This document shows positions 23,936 through 36,797 of a stretch of DNA of 64,000 bases, piece after piece. This DNA is from Hippopus hippopus (taxonomy: Eukaryota > Mollusca > Bivalvia > Cardiida > Cardiidae), in NCBI GenBank assembly GCA_946811185.2, contig OX328101.1, positions 16,662,122 to 16,726,121 on the forward strand, written 5' to 3'. The stretch's first letter is position 1. Each line of letters opens with the position of its first letter. A program made the translations under genes and the position numbers. A model generated the notes under the pieces. The model was not told the DNA's origin, searched no databases, and saw only the letters and a program-made list of their open reading frames with translations.

Positions 23936-24186
23936 TTTGTTTGTTTATTGGAGTTAAACGCCATTTTAACAGCTTAGGCCATATTACGGCGGTCAGTGCA
24001 TCTACAAACGTGTTTTCTGGCTTTCCCAAACCATTATCGACACAACTTTCTTTCCAAGCCACTGACTACTGTTTTTCACATCCATTAGAGGTGAGAGGCG
24101 AAAGTTGAATTCAATAGGGTATCAAACCTGCGACTACTAAAAGGTCATGAGTCAGATACGTTAACCAATGAGCCACCCGGCCGGGC
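23936..24186 (-). mobile_element. SINE, minus strand, with tRNA-like head
   Basis: The reversed tail (gttaaacgccattttaacag) leads to the body (acaactttctttccaagcca) and a reversed tRNA-like head ending gagccacccggccgggc. A closely related copy lies at 56,729-56,985. Confidence 0.75.
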
Positions 24187-24578
24187 GGGGACATGGCAGT
24201 AGCAAGTATTCCTAACTCTTTTAGTGCCAAATATAAAGACACAACCTTTTTCTACGGCTGAAAATGCAATCCAGTGAAACTTAATTTTTTTTTTAATCCT
24301 ACAGGCCTGACTAAACAAGCGGACGGTATAAATCCAAGTATAGACCGCACTTTTTTTCCCCCGTCTGATCAAGAGTTATAAGAGTATTTACAAATTCGTA
24401 TGTTGAAAGTTTGTTTCATGAGCTGGTTAGTTCAGAGAGCCTATACGTATGTTAATGGGTTAACTCTTCACCAGACGACGATATTTTCGACTACTCCAAA
24501 TTGAAAGCACTTGCAGACGGCAATTTGAAAATTGCTTGTAAAATAGGATTTGTCTGTGAAAGGGTAGAAAAACATCGT

Positions 24579-24625
24579 GAGAAATGAAGAAAATGCTGGT
24601 TACCAGCATTTTCTCCTTTTTCACG
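24579..24625. mobile_element. Hairpin-core MITE (family 1)
   Basis: Palindrome gaagaaaatgctggttacca / gcattttctcctttttcac. The body (ccaaattgaaagcacttgca) precedes it from about 24,455. Confidence 0.7.
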
Positions 24626-24830
24626 ACGTTTTCAAATGTCTTCTCCTTCAGCGTTGGTATAGGAATTACGATGTTCAGTAAAATCGAGCAAGAATCAGGA
24701 TATCGATTGCCAGACGACATAAATTGTCAAATTGAAAGCAATGCAGACGACAAATTAATTAAATAGATCTAGATCTACCATTCAGATGTTGAGATTTGTT
24801 TAGGAAATGATAGAAAACATTTTGGGGGAA

Positions 24831-24872
24831 GGAGAAAATGCTGTTATCCAGCGTTTTCTCCTTTTCCCAAAA
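24831..24872. mobile_element. Left half of a family-1 MITE split by a LINE
   Basis: Hairpin gggaaggagaaaatgctgtt / gcgttttctccttttccc. The element is cut at about 24,903, and its right end (gttaaaactcgggattgtg... ggttaa) appears at 45,758-45,790, just after the LINE tail. Confidence 0.7.
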
Positions 24873-24903
24873 TGTTTATAAAACCCATCTATCTGAAGGT
24901 CGT

Positions 24904-26354
24904 GGCGGTGTTGCTGTGTTTGTACATGAACGCCTTTTAGAACATTTTGATATAAATAGAAAATATCAAGATTTTCTAGAAAGTATTACATTACATTTGC
25001 ACTTAAAGGGAAGTAATCAGAGGGATCTCGTATTACATTTTACTTACATCGCACCCGAGAAATACCCTATATATGAAAATAGTTAATTTAATGGAATGGA
25101 ATTATTACAAAATACCGTTAATAACATTATTTCAGATTTTCCAGATAGTGATATTTTTCTGGCTGGAGATTTAAATGCTAGAAGTGGCAATTTACTAGAC
25201 TATATCCCAAGCGATGACATTGCTTACATTTTCAACAATGAGAATATTGATTATCCTTCTGATATATTTGATTTAGAAAGATGTTCTAAGACACCAAGAT
25301 CAATAATTATGGTACATTCCTAGTGGAAATGTGTTGCACATCGAATGTTCATATCTTGATTTTGCAAATAATGGAAACAGTGTAGTCGACTACATGATTG
25401 CGTCCACACACTTGATTAATAGCCATATTATTGATTTCTGCGTCGAAGAAATAGACTTCTCTGACCACTTCCCCTTATCTTGCTCCTTAGAATTTAAATA
25501 TAAGCCACAAGAAAACTTGTGCAATATTGTCCCAGAATTAAATAAACAGATAAATTGGAATAAGATGAAATGGAAACAAGAGTTGAAAGACCAATTTCTT
25601 GCAAAATTCGCAGATATGTATGATAAATTTTGCGAAGAAATAGACCTTAAAAACAATTTAAATCTTGTGGAATCCCTTTCCTCGTTCATTGGATTGTACC
25701 ATACAGCCGGAAAAAATATGCATATCACAAATGGTAAGCATAAAATATCTACTCACGCAGAATGGTGGGACGAAGATTGCAGCACTTTAAAAAGGGAAAA
25801 ATTAAATGCCTTGAGACTTTTTAGATCTATAGATACTGAGCAGAATCGTCAACTCTATGTTACTAAACGCAATAGATGTAAAGCTTTGTGCAAGAAAAAG
25901 AAATTGGCGTACATGCACAGTAAAAAGCAAGCCCTAACAAAGGCAATAAATTGTCCAAAAGAATTTTGGAAATTGTTACGTGATGATAATTCAAACCAAT
26001 GTATTAAAAATCCAAATATTTCTGCAGATTCATGGTATGATTACTTTAGTCATTTACTTGCATCCCAAAATACCCCATCCGATAACCTTAATAATAATAC
26101 GCTTAGTTTTATTAATAACAATTTTGACTGTAGCATTTTAAATGATCAGATTTCAGATCAAGAAATAATCAAAAGTGTTAAAAGTTCCAAAAATAATAAA
26201 TCACCAGGCCCCGATGATGGCATTAGCGTAGAAATGAATAAAGAAACTTTAGTACTTATTTTACCGTATCTCAATCAGCTATTTAACACAATTTTTGATT
26301 CGGGAAATATCCCTGAAAGTTGGTGTAAAAGTATCATTACTCCAATATATAACA
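24904..26354 (+). pseudogene. LINE endonuclease and N-terminal reverse transcriptase (broken)
   Basis: Endonuclease/exonuclease/phosphatase motifs are visible: GGVAVFV at the start, GDLNAR near 25,165, SVVDYMI near 25,385 and SDHFPL near 25,465. A connecting region follows (AEWWDEDC, 25,760). The RT begins with NKSPGPDDGIS (26,205) and runs to IPESWCKSIITPIYN (26,350). A stop near 25,083 and frame changes between 25,260 and 25,390 break the endonuclease. The 363-residue frame from 25,331 ends in inserted DNA at 26,355. Confidence 0.85.
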
Positions 26355-27190
26355 AGAGTGTCGTTGTCACAATATACGCCGCCACATGGCTGCTATTTCA
26401 AGCAGCTAGCTATAGAGACTAAAGTGTTGGAATTTCTAGCACCTGCCTGGGTAGCTCAATGGATATACATGTATTGTGTAACTTGTGATGTAAAAGGTTT
26501 ACGCACGGACTGATGGATGGACAGACGGACGCACGATGGACTCACTGGTCATTGGCTTTGATTAACAAAAAAAAAAAAAAAAAAATGAAGTTTCATAAAA
26601 TTATGTCCATTAGTTGGGGATACATTGATGAAAAATTAAATATGACATGAAGCCCCCTTTTTCCATGACACAGAAATAAATTCTAAAACCCTGACAATAT
26701 GCGCTAGGTCACATTATCTGTGAAAATTTCATCCAAATCCATTGAGATATGTCCAGTAATTAAAGAGATATTGGTGAAAAAAATTAAATATAACATGAAG
26801 ACCCCTTTTTCCACGACACAGCAATAAATTCCAAAACCCTGACAATATGCGCTAGGACACATGATCTGTGAAAATCTCATCCAAATCCATTGAGATATGT
26901 GCAGTAAATAAAGAGATATTGGTGAAAAACGAAATATTATATGAAGCCCCCTTTTTCCATGACGCAGCGATAAATCGCAAAATCTTGACAATATGCGATA
27001 GGTCACATGATGAGAAACATTCTGTGAAAATTTTATCCAAATCCGTCAAGAAATGTGGGAGGAGTTGCGTTCACAAGAAACGGACGTACGTACGGACGTA
27101 CGAAGGGACGGACGGACGTACGGACGGACGAACGGACAGACGGAGAAATGACGCCAATATACGTCGCCTCCGGCGGCGTATAAAAATGGG
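26355..27190. mobile_element. Insertion in the LINE with mirrored 'atacgccgcc' ends and about 130-base internal repeats
   Basis: Near the left end is caatatacgccgccac; near the right end ctccggcggcgtataaaaat. The interior holds three copies of a unit of about 120-130 bases (marker acaatatgcgctaggtcaca / caatatgcgctaggacacat / caatatgcgataggtcacat) and a GGAC/GTAC short tandem run (27,080-27,140). The LINE reading frame resumes right after it (NDPKNYRAIS). Confidence 0.7.
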
Positions 27191-27194
27191 TCTA

Positions 27195-27408
27195 GAAATG
27201 ACCCAAAAATTACAGAGCCATTTCCCTAATTGATTTGATTCATTATGTAAAATATTCATGGGTATTCTATCTTCGCGTCTAAATAACTGGTGCGAGGAAA
27301 ATAATATACTAGATGAAAGCCAAGCCGGCTTTCGAAAAAAATATATGGCCATTGATGATGTTTTCAATTTAATGGCTGTTGTTAAAAAATACCTTACCAA
27401 ATCAAAGG
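27195..27408 (+). pseudogene. LINE reverse transcriptase fragment (palm start)
   Basis: The open frame reads NDPKNYRAISLID, then FMGILSSRLNNW, QAGFRKKYMAIDDVFNL and YLTKSK before the left inverted arm begins. It lines up directly after the fragment ending at 26,354. Between this fragment and the next at 35,972 about 40 residues are missing, which would include the first catalytic Asp motif. Confidence 0.8.
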
Positions 27409-27514
27409 ACTGAAAGTCCTGAAAAGCGGATTTGTTGAACAGTTTTAAGCTATGTTTTGATGTAATGAAAATTGAAATCTTTTATCACATGTAATACATA
27501 TAGATCTATAATAT

Positions 27515-27779
27515 GGCCTGCAACACTCTAAAAGGAGCATTCGGACATTTGCGTAAAGTGTCGTCTCGGATCAGCCTGCGCAGTCCGCGCAGGCTAATCC
27601 GAAACGACACTTTCCGTTTTTATGTAATTTTCTGTTTTGCACAAGTCTACTGAAGCACAAAATGTAATATAGTCGTAAAGTGCCGTCTCGGATGAGCCTG
27701 CGCGGACTGCACAGGCTGATCTGAGACGACACTTTACGCAAATGTCCGAATGCCCCTTTTCCCATGTTGCAAGCCATAT
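27515..27779. mobile_element. MITE family 3 (long terminal inverted repeats)
   Basis: Ends tatggcctgcaacactctaa and ttgcaagccatatg are mirrored. Inside are two palindromic blocks with gcctgcgcagtccgcgcagg and gcctgcgcggactgcacagg, each with arms of the tcgtctcgga type. A second copy lies at 53,386-53,652. The right arm of the giant inverted repeat has the uninterrupted site (around 43,560-43,590). Confidence 0.85.
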
Positions 27780-28299
27780 GTAAGTAATAAATAGAGTAAG
27801 CAAGGACAATGGGAGTCAAAGTTGTTTACCAAGTGTGCTGTGCAGCAACTGTTATTTTACTACTTATTAGAGTAGTAATTTGATCCAACAATCTGACATG
27901 ATTTTATGCTAGTATTCAATTTAGGACTGTAAATATGTGTAGGACTGTATACACAGTGTTTAAAAAAGTGATTGTGGTGTACTAGCTAAAACTTAAAGTA
28001 GGATGGTTAGTGCGCAAACATGACAGTATCTGGTTCAGGTCAAACTGAAAACATTGTACGGTCTTGAAAAAAGAATATTTTTCAAGGCTAATATCAGCAT
28101 AAGCTGAAGAAGTTTTAGAGATAATTATGGCTCTTTATAAAAGAGCTGTACAATTTACACTTGTTTATTTCGTCGGAATTCTAAGACCTTTCTAAAGCTT
28201 TCAAAATCATTCAAACATTTAATATTTTTTGTAGCAGAATGGTGTAGTGAAGCTACATGTAAACATACTAGAAAATACAAACATGTAGAAACAAACCAA

Positions 28300-29403
28300 G
28301 GTGGATTTATATAAGTGATAATTATTTGACAAAAATATAGAATAATTCAGTTGTTGATGGGTAAGATTAAAAAAAACAAAAAAAAAAAACAGGAAATTTT
28401 TTGCTTCAATGACAATGATATATAATGATAATTCTGTAAAAACAAAGTTTTAAGGTCTACAACTGTCAATCAGTTTCAGCAATCATAAACAAATTTGATC
28501 AAAGAGTGCAATATATTGCTACTTCCACATGTATGCAATATGAAATTTTTGCACCTTCTTGTTGAACACTTTACAAGAGGACAGAATTTTTGACTGTCCC
28601 AAATTAAAACCAACTATTCAGATTTTCATACTCTCACCAAACTCAAAAATGACTTATCACTGATTTATGGCTGGAAAATCATTACTACAGAAGAAAGCTA
28701 GGATTAAGAAAGAAAGAAAAAAAAAAAAAAAAAAAAATATCTTAATTGGTATTTCCTTAATAGGCTACATAGTCTCTATGGTTATTATTAGATTTCATAC
28801 CACAGTTTTGGAAAACCTTGTGAGAATGGTACATAATCAATAACATGCATCGTCGACAATGACTCATATTCAAATAAGTATCAAGACGTTATATCTGATG
28901 TGATAAAAATAAACAGAGCTAAAATACATTTTCACTATCAAACGCCCAAAATTGCATCATTTACTGAATTTAACCGTACACTTTGTATTAAAAGAAATAT
29001 ATATCTGGTAGTATTTATTGGCCTTTTAAAAAAAATTGATTTGTGATATAAAAACTAAATAGCTCCATATTTAGAGCATTAACAAACAATTCAATAAATA
29101 TGGCTCAGATTATATGTATTTGTATAGGGCACAGAAAATTCAAGGATAAAAGAAAGAAAAGAAATACTGATGTCTTGTTTTCCAACAATTTTTTAATAAG
29201 CCCTTTTACACAGGACTCATAAAGCATGGAATTTATCGTGTGTAAAGGGCTAAAAAAAAGAAAAATCCTCAAAAAAAAAATCTCCCTATTTAACTTTGTA
29301 TGAAACAAAATTCAAAATTAAAGGGTCAAATATAGGTCTTGTTTGGACAAACCATAAGGTATTCTGAATACTGATTATATGTATTTGTAACAGTTCTGTT
29401 AAA
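28300..29403. other. Arm DNA, no gene
   Basis: Only A-rich runs (28,360-28,390, 28,705-28,738, 29,268-29,280). Mirrored at 41,330-41,960 and 43,055-43,400. Confidence 0.6.
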
Positions 29404-29490
29404 TAGCCTTCCAAGGCTGGGATTGAACCCAGAACCTTCAGGTCCCAAGGCGAATGCACTACCACATTGCTACAAAAGCTAGTTCTATAG
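29404..29490 (-). mobile_element. tRNA-like SINE head in the left arm
   Basis: The reversed tRNA-like region (gctgggattgaacccagaac) is mirrored at 41,157-41,250, where it reads ggttccaggttcaatcccag on the plus strand. An A-box-like region is also present. It was therefore present before the arms separated. Confidence 0.6.
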
Positions 29491-29526
29491 AAAGACAGTA
29501 TAAGTGTCCCCTTATAAAAACACAAG

Positions 29527-30742
29527 AGGGCCATGATGGCCCTGTATTGCTCCACTGGCTAATACGTAAAATCCCTACATGCCAAACATTACAATACTTG
29601 GCCAATTGGTTTTGAACATGAGACCCCTGAGACAGGACTAAAATTGGTAGCCCTAGTTCTTATGGTTAGTAACAAGTAGATTTCTAAAGATTTCACTTTA
29701 AGCCCATGTAAAACTTCTGACCCCTGGGAATCAAATTTGACCCTAGGGCTATAATTTACGTACTCTTGGTGAAGGCCCACTAGATAAAGCTACATGCGAA
29801 ATTTGGTAGCCCTAGGCCTTATGGCTAGGTACAGGGAAATTTCTAAAGTTTTCCCTGTATAAGCCCATGTAAAACTTGTGACCCCGGGGTGGGGTCAAAT
29901 TTGACCCAAGGGCTATAATTGGTAGAGGCCCACTAAATAAAGCCACATGCAAAATTTGGTAACCCTAGGCCTCATGGCTAGGTACAGGAAGATTTCTAAA
30001 GTTTTCTCTATATAAGCCCATGTAAAACTTGTGACCCCCGGGGCGGGGCCAATTTTGACCCCAGGGCTATAAATTGTGCACTCTTGGTGAAGGCCCACTA
30101 GATAAAGCTACTTGCGAAATTTGGTAGCCCTAGGCCTTATGGCTAGGTACAGGAAGATTTCTAAAGTTTTCCCTATATGAGCCCATGTAAAACTTGTGAC
30201 CCCTGGTGTGGAGTCAAATTTGACCCAAGGGCTATAATTTGGGCACTCTTGGTAGAGGCCCACTAGATAAAGCCACATGCCAAATTTGGTAACCCTAGGC
30301 CTCATGGCTAGGTACAGGAAGATTTCTAAAGTTTTCTCTATATAAGCCCGTGTAAAACTTGTGACCCCCGGGGCGGGGTCAAATTTGACCCAGGGCTATA
30401 ATTTGGGCACTCTTGATAGAGGCCCACAAGATAAAGCTACATGCCAAATTTGGTAGCCCTAGGCCTTATGGTTTCAGACAAGAAGATTTTCAAAGATTTC
30501 CAATATTTTTAAGTTTTGTTGCCATGGCAGCCAGTGTTGTTGAAGGAATCAAATTCCTTCGAGAAATTCTGAAGAGGACCATGGCAAGATCATTTCTGTG
30601 AAGTTTCATCAAAATTGGATGGGTAGTTTCAGAGAAGATGTTTAAAATAAAAGTTAACGCACAGACCGACGGACGGACGCACGGACACACGAGGGACACC
30701 GGGCCATGACATAAGCCCGCTGGCCTTCGGCCAGTGGAGCTA
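29527..30742 (+). mobile_element. Tandem-core non-autonomous element in the left arm
   Basis: Starts agggccatgatggccctgta and ends ggccttcggccagtggagct. It is flanked by ACAAG on both sides (29,522-29,526 and 30,743-30,747). The core is about five copies of a unit of about 150 bases (marker aagcccatgtaaaacttgtg). The right arm has the uninterrupted target, reading in mirror form as acacaagctata. Confidence 0.85.
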
Positions 30743-31205
30743 ACAAGCTATACATTTACATCAATCTGTGGGATAGACCAGTATACAACATATCCATGTC
30801 AGGTCCTGGCATCTGACAACTGGATCTGGAGAAAATTTTGATTTTTTGGTTTATTTTAACACTTTAAAGAGTAAATACCAAACACTCCCTGTTAATAATC
30901 CTGAAGGAAATAGGCAATTGCAAGCATTATGGGACAAAGACAAAATTCTGGTTAGCAGTATTTTCTCCTGTTCCAACAGTGTTTTCAATCATATGAGTTC
31001 ATTTGTATCAATTTCTGAACTGTTGTCTGCAGATGCATTTAAAGTGCCTAAAACTTGTCATATGGGGAAGGAATGAATAATGAAATGGCATCCATTTGAT
31101 TACCAGTTTTGATTTAAAAAACAAAAAGTAACTTATGCATAGATGGTGGACATAGACTAATCTGAACAATCTTACAAAAATTAACTCCCCTCTAAATATG
31201 GATAT

Positions 31206-31440
31206 GGGGTCCTGCATGGCTCACCAGTAAAGTGTAGGACTTGTTACCTGATGGCCTAGGTTCTAGCCTCACTGGAAGCACCATGGTTTTCTGTAAGAGT
31301 GTCCTTAGGCAAGACATTTCAAAGCCCTAGCCTAGTACTGCTAAAACCCCTTTAAAACATACATAAATAAGCTACCTGTAGCAGTTACATGACTGAAATA
31401 ATGTTGAAAGTGACATTAAACACCATTCAATTAATCAAAT
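31206..31440 (+). mobile_element. SINE in the left arm
   Basis: Degenerate head (ggttctagcctcactggaag), body (gtgtccttaggcaagac) and tail (aaataatgttgaaagtgaca, ttaaacaccattcaa). Mirrored at 40,496-40,690, so inserted before the duplication. Confidence 0.7.
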
Positions 31441-33720
31441 GATCTAAAATTGGCCTGCAAGGTTAACCTTAATCTAACTTTTCTGTCAGCCACACAAAAT
31501 GTGGCTCTTAAGTTTTTGAAAACATTGGTAGACCAACAGGTATTTCAATTTTCATTCTTACTAAAGTAGTTTTTCCCCATCCCATAACACCATAAAGGAT
31601 ACAATGTGTTTTAACTTAGGTAAGTATGGCTATATTATCCCATTTTGAAGGATGTTCAGAAAAAAAATTGCAATAGCTTATCCAATTGGCTGAGCTTTAT
31701 TTAACAATTTTAGCTAAACTAAAAATCAAGGGTTTTCAGAAGAACTAGTGAAGGTGATTTTTTGTCTGAGACTTTGCTTTAAACAAGATTGAAAATATTA
31801 ACAGCTCACCCTAGGGTTTGTAAACATGTGAGTTTACATAGCTACACTAAACATGATGGCTATATTTTTCTTTTTTTAATAGCATTTTAAGCATTTCTAA
31901 AATCATCATTATTCATCATTATGCAAGACTCTTTTGAAATATTGAAACTTCTGTACTCAGACATCAAGATTTTTTTATTTTTACAAAAGCATTTTACAAC
32001 AGCATTTTACAAATCTAGTCAGGCTATAAACACAACACTTTCTAAAGTTTTATATAGTTGGTATAATCATACAGACTGTAAACAATTCAAATCTAAAATA
32101 GTGTGCCTATAAGAATGGAATTTTACTATGTTAGGCAGTCTTATCTTAATCTACTCTTGTTACATAGCATACAAACTGTCCTCATTCTGAGGTATAAAGC
32201 ATGCATTGTTTTGAAACGGTTTAGTTTAGAAAAAACAACACAGGAGTCCTCTCAGGGAAATAGAAACAGTGGTATTTTGTATGTCAGTTCTTACTGAAAC
32301 CACATTGTCCTTTCCATAACTCCAACACCGAGGAATCCCTTTAGGGGTTCTTCCTAATTACTACACAACTTCAAACTATTGATTTCAAAATGAAATACAA
32401 AATCAAACAAGAAACAATAATTTGATTGTTAAGGTACAATGATTTCTTCTTTCCTTTCAAAAGAATGTTCTTGGTTTCATTCCTGAACTCAAAATTGTTA
32501 TGTAATAGTCTGAAAGGTGAAAACTAAGTGGTGTGTTTAGTATTTTCAAAGATTTAGGCCATGTGTAATTCATGAATATTGAATGTACCTTCCTTCTGTT
32601 ACATAATGAAAATTTACCAGTATCTTCATAAAGAAACAAGTCAAGAAAATAATGATTTTACAAAAGAAAAGTAAGGTCAACTCATACAGTGCTACAAAAC
32701 ATGGAATTGATTGTAACTACAATGTACCTTCAAAAATAATTTGATGGATGACTGATTTCTGGTGGTTACATTAGTTTCAACACTGTTTCAGTCTTACAGT
32801 GACAACAACTTGTTTATTTGTGTACCTCTCTGGTTTTACTAGGGCTTGGCTGGTTCTCTGTAGTGTCTATATAGATCAAATTTTGAGCCTTGTCTTTGTG
32901 AATTTTAGTCATACTACCAAGGTTGAGCAGTCGAAACCAGGGGCAGTTTTAAGCGGCAGTTTTAACCGGTTCAAACTGCCCCGGTCAATACTCCAAAACT
33001 GGTCAGTAGTGGTTGATTGAATATTTGTAGGGGTCATTTTGAAACTTTATTGGTCAGATGAGGTTTAACAGGACAGTTATGCTATTTAGTGGATGATTTG
33101 TGTTGAATTCATCAATATGCAAGAGTTGACTTGAGTGGAAAAACTGTTTTGTCCCTGCAAAGGGTACTCATCAGCTGGCCTTTGCAACTTTTCAAAAACT
33201 GTGTAGAAGTTCCAAATAAGGTCCCCAGGTTTCATGTTTGACACCTTACGTAATTTCTTGATGATAAGATATTATCATGATTGCATATAAGTCAGTATTT
33301 CACACTTTACGAATAAAGCCTGATGTCAAGTATAATACCCCAAATAGGGACACATGATTTGTCCCTTTGGTGTTTGATTTAAGCCACACCCACTGGGTTA
33401 GAAAGAGGCAACTTCTACACCATTCAATGTGTTTTGACAGCAATTTAAAGGTGTAAGTAGACACTTAAATATACTTCAAATAGATTAATGTATCCTTGAC
33501 CATTGTTTATTTAATCAGTTAGAGCCTTCTTCATGTGTACCTCAATATGTCTATAGATTAATGACAGGTATATTTCACATGTTTGCCTATGTGTGACAGT
33601 TTTTTTCTGCAATTTTACTTGAAAATTATATATTGGCTGCTTTATGATGCTACCTTTGAACTTTTATGACCATAGACTATGTTAAATTATCTATATTTTT
33701 AAAATCTAAGTGTGTTTGTG

Positions 33721-33722
33721 GT

Positions 33723-33793
<71 letters not shown>
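33721..33793 (+). repeat. GA dinucleotide microsatellite
   Basis: About 73 bases of (ga)n with one interruption. It falls within the left-arm-only segment, and the right arm has no equivalent. Confidence 0.95.
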
Positions 33794-33797
<4 letters not shown>

Positions 33798-34607
33798 GGG
33801 GGAGACAAGAACTATAAACATTATCTACATTCTCTGTAAGGAATGATGATAGATAAAAATTATTTGGTTGAAAAGAACCGAGATCTATGTAAGTTCAGTA
33901 AGTAAAGTCAATCCAACAACCTCTTCAATTGACCAGCAGTAGTGTCTTTTGAATTATGATCAAATAAAAAAGGACCTTATTGATAAAAACTGTGATACTG
34001 ATGATAATATGTAATAAACCTTCATGTACAGGATCTAAGAGGAGAGCTTTTAATATTGATTTAGAAACCAGACGGGTATGTAAGCCAGTGATTAAATCAT
34101 CCCAATCAACCACTTCAATCGACCACCAATCGACCACTTGTGACCAGTATTGACCACTTGTAAAACAGCCGGCCTGGTCAATACTCATATTAACCTGCTT
34201 TTTGCCAACCTTGCATACTACATAACTGAACAATTGCAGGGACATGTGCAAAAAATACCTGATGTAGCATTATGAGATACTTGAAATTCAATATTTACAC
34301 TGGTAAAAAGGTTATTCATTACATCCAATGCAGCTTTGAGTGAATCCATTTTCATGGTCTAAAGAAAAGAATTGAAATCATCACTCATCACCTGGCAGAA
34401 CATAGTCCTTTTTTTCATATGTGTAAATCCCTGCCTTTGGTACAGCTGAAGGTACTTTAGTAGCCGAAATGGATCAAGATCACACTCAGTGTAACAAGTT
34501 GCCATGCAAAGTAAACAATAACCTTTACATAAACAAAATGAAACTTTCAAGTCTAATGTACATTTCCAATTATTGCTATTTTCAAGTTATTTTTGGGGAA
34601 AAGTACC

Positions 34608-34676
34608 GGGCAGTATAGATTGAAGATCAGACGGCATTTTCTGTGAAATCTGATCTTAATCATCACTGTCTGCAAA
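34608..34676. mobile_element. Hairpin MITE (family 2), left arm
   Basis: gtatagattgaagatcagac / gtctgcaaa mirror; the same insertion is at 38,072-38,134 in the right arm. Confidence 0.65.
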
Positions 34677-35971
34677 AGGTCCTTGAGTAGCACTTAGTAG
34701 CCTAATGGTTAAAAGAATTGGGTCCCTCTATAAAACTTTAAAAACTATAGGCATACTTTCATCCTAAGGTTTGAATTACATGCTGTTTTCATCAGACACA
34801 GTCACCTGTTAAATATGGGTTGAGCAGCAGCAGTTCATCATAAAAATTTACTCTATAAGTAAAGTACAAATATGTTCAACTTGCTCTGTACATGCACTTC
34901 TATTTCAAAGCATCAAAAATATATCAAAGAATTTAAATGTACATGACTACATAGAAAGACGTATAGATGCATTCCCGTGGATCCTTTATCATAAATCTAT
35001 CTGCAAATTCTGCATTCTTTTTTGTTGCATGAAACGTAACAAAATAAAATTCAATGTATCAGAAGGAGTATAAATGGACTTCTACACCTTGAAGACAAAT
35101 AGTGGGCTTGTTTGAGTCTCTGAGGCTTCAAGTTAGTGGATGTCTAGTTCACTGAGAAGGACACAATTTCCCATCAAAAATCCTCAGTATAAATTCATGT
35201 CCTGGGTTCGTACTTGATCGAGGCCGTTTGTAAACGCAGGATTTCTTAATGACCCTTCGATAACTAGAGAGAAATCTTGGAAGCTTTACCAACGCAGTCT
35301 TGCATAAATCAAACATAAATAATTTTTTTGGATAGACTGCACGATCTCCATTCCTTCAAACGTTTCGCAGGAATGTTTCAAACAATTCGGAAAATCATCG
35401 ATAGCGTTATACGAAGGGCAGTAACAAGGTGCCGAGTCGACTTTATGGGTACTGTGTATTCGTTCTCGAAAGGGCTTTAAATTATTTACAGCCAAATTCT
35501 AGCTAGCTGTCTGAACAGTTAAAGATATCTGATATGATACTATAGTTGAAAATATAATTTTATTGAGAAAATACTGCTTAATCTCATTCTTTATTTTGGC
35601 AGCGAATGATACAAGTTATGAATGAACGTTTCTTGAATGAAAACGAGGGCAGTCTGTAAAAACAATGTTCATACGCATATAGCCATATTAAAAAAAAAAA
35701 GAACAAACTTTGTTTAGGTCTTTATAGTATTTCAAACTGACAAATGTTTTAGTTTTGTCGAAATTTCGATAAAGAAATGAAACCTTATTTGTATGATTTG
35801 TTCAGGGTCAGAGCTGAATATCATTTGTAGATCTGCGTTGTTCGTCCCATGCCAGCCATGCAAAACTGAAAGTGAGCGCCCATGCGTCGTTACGCATGAT
35901 GTATTTGGTTCCGGTCAAAACGATCACAGTAAGCGTATTTGCTATATAGCAAATCCGCTAAAAAGGAGGCC

Positions 35972-36797
35972 GCTTTTTTTCCCAAATAATGAAATCATTA
36001 TATCAAAATACTAAATCTTGTGTAAAATGTAATAATAAGCTAACGGAATATTTCAAGTGTTCGGTTGGAACCCGACAAGGCTGTGTCACGAGTCCAAAAA
36101 TATTCAGTCTCCTTGTTAACGATCTAATCAAGTACCTACAACATAATTTTGGGAAGGTGTCTATATCTCAGAAGATGTTTCATCTTTTTATGCTTTAGTG
36201 CACGCAGACGATGTGTCCAGTTTCGCAGACACAGTCTGCCGCTTACAAAGGCAAATAGACTCAATCTCAAACTTTTGCAACGAATTAAGTATGAATATTA
36301 ACACCGAAAAAACAAAAATAATCGTTTTTAGAAATGGTGGCACATTACGAAATTCTGAAAAATGGTTCCTGGAGGGCAAACGAATAGAAGTCGTTTCATT
36401 TTACAAATATCTTGGCGTTTATTTTACCCCAAAATTGTCATGGTCCCTTACTGTTGAAAAACTATATTTACAAGCCATGAAAGCAAGTAATACAATTCTG
36501 CGCTTTCAGAAAAGATTTGGTCTTCTAGCACCAAAGGATATGTTCAAAATCTGCCCACGCGAAATTCTGTAAAAAATATTGTTTACTGCCCGAAAACGTG
36601 CAGACAATTTTGCTGTTAGTGAATATGGACGGCTACCACTTTGTATCTCGTACATGACTGAGTGTTTTAAGTTTTGCCTTCGAATTGTTCACCTAGAACC
36701 TAGTAGATATCTAAAGCAGTGCTACAATCTTTTACTTCAACTTGATTATGCAGGAAGAAAAACTTAGGCAACACATGTTAAAAATTTACTTTTTAGA
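35972..36797 (+). pseudogene. LINE reverse transcriptase middle, spacer between the inverted arms
   Basis: Contains SLYQNTKSCVKCNNKL, the motif VGTRQGCVTSPKIFSLLVND (about 36,064-36,125), then after a frame change the catalytic box as HADD (36,198-36,215; usual form YADD) and FYKYLGVYFTPKLSW. Several stops and frame changes follow to about 36,790, where LLFR meets the right arm. It continues the fragment ending at 27,408 and is continued at 43,686. Confidence 0.85.

Larger units (their letters stand above)
27397..35971. repeat. Left arm of a giant interrupted inverted repeat
   Basis: 8.6 kb whose sequence is mirrored by 36,798-43,685. Outer ends: aatcaaaggactgaaagtcc here and ggactttcagtcctttgatt at 43,685. 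Inner ends: both arms carry the palindrome atttgctatatagcaaat. A hand comparison of about 200 bases (35,070-35,280 against 37,430-37,680) gives roughly 85% identity. No open frame of note. The arm carries its own later insertions: a MITE (27,515-27,779), a tandem-core element (29,527-30,742) and about 1.3 kb (32,870-34,195) with a GA microsatellite. Confidence 0.8.

Noticed and set aside
24831..24872. Single microRNA precursor
   Set aside because: The same hairpin occurs at a dozen places within a longer mobile element body, so a dedicated miRNA gene is not the simplest reading.
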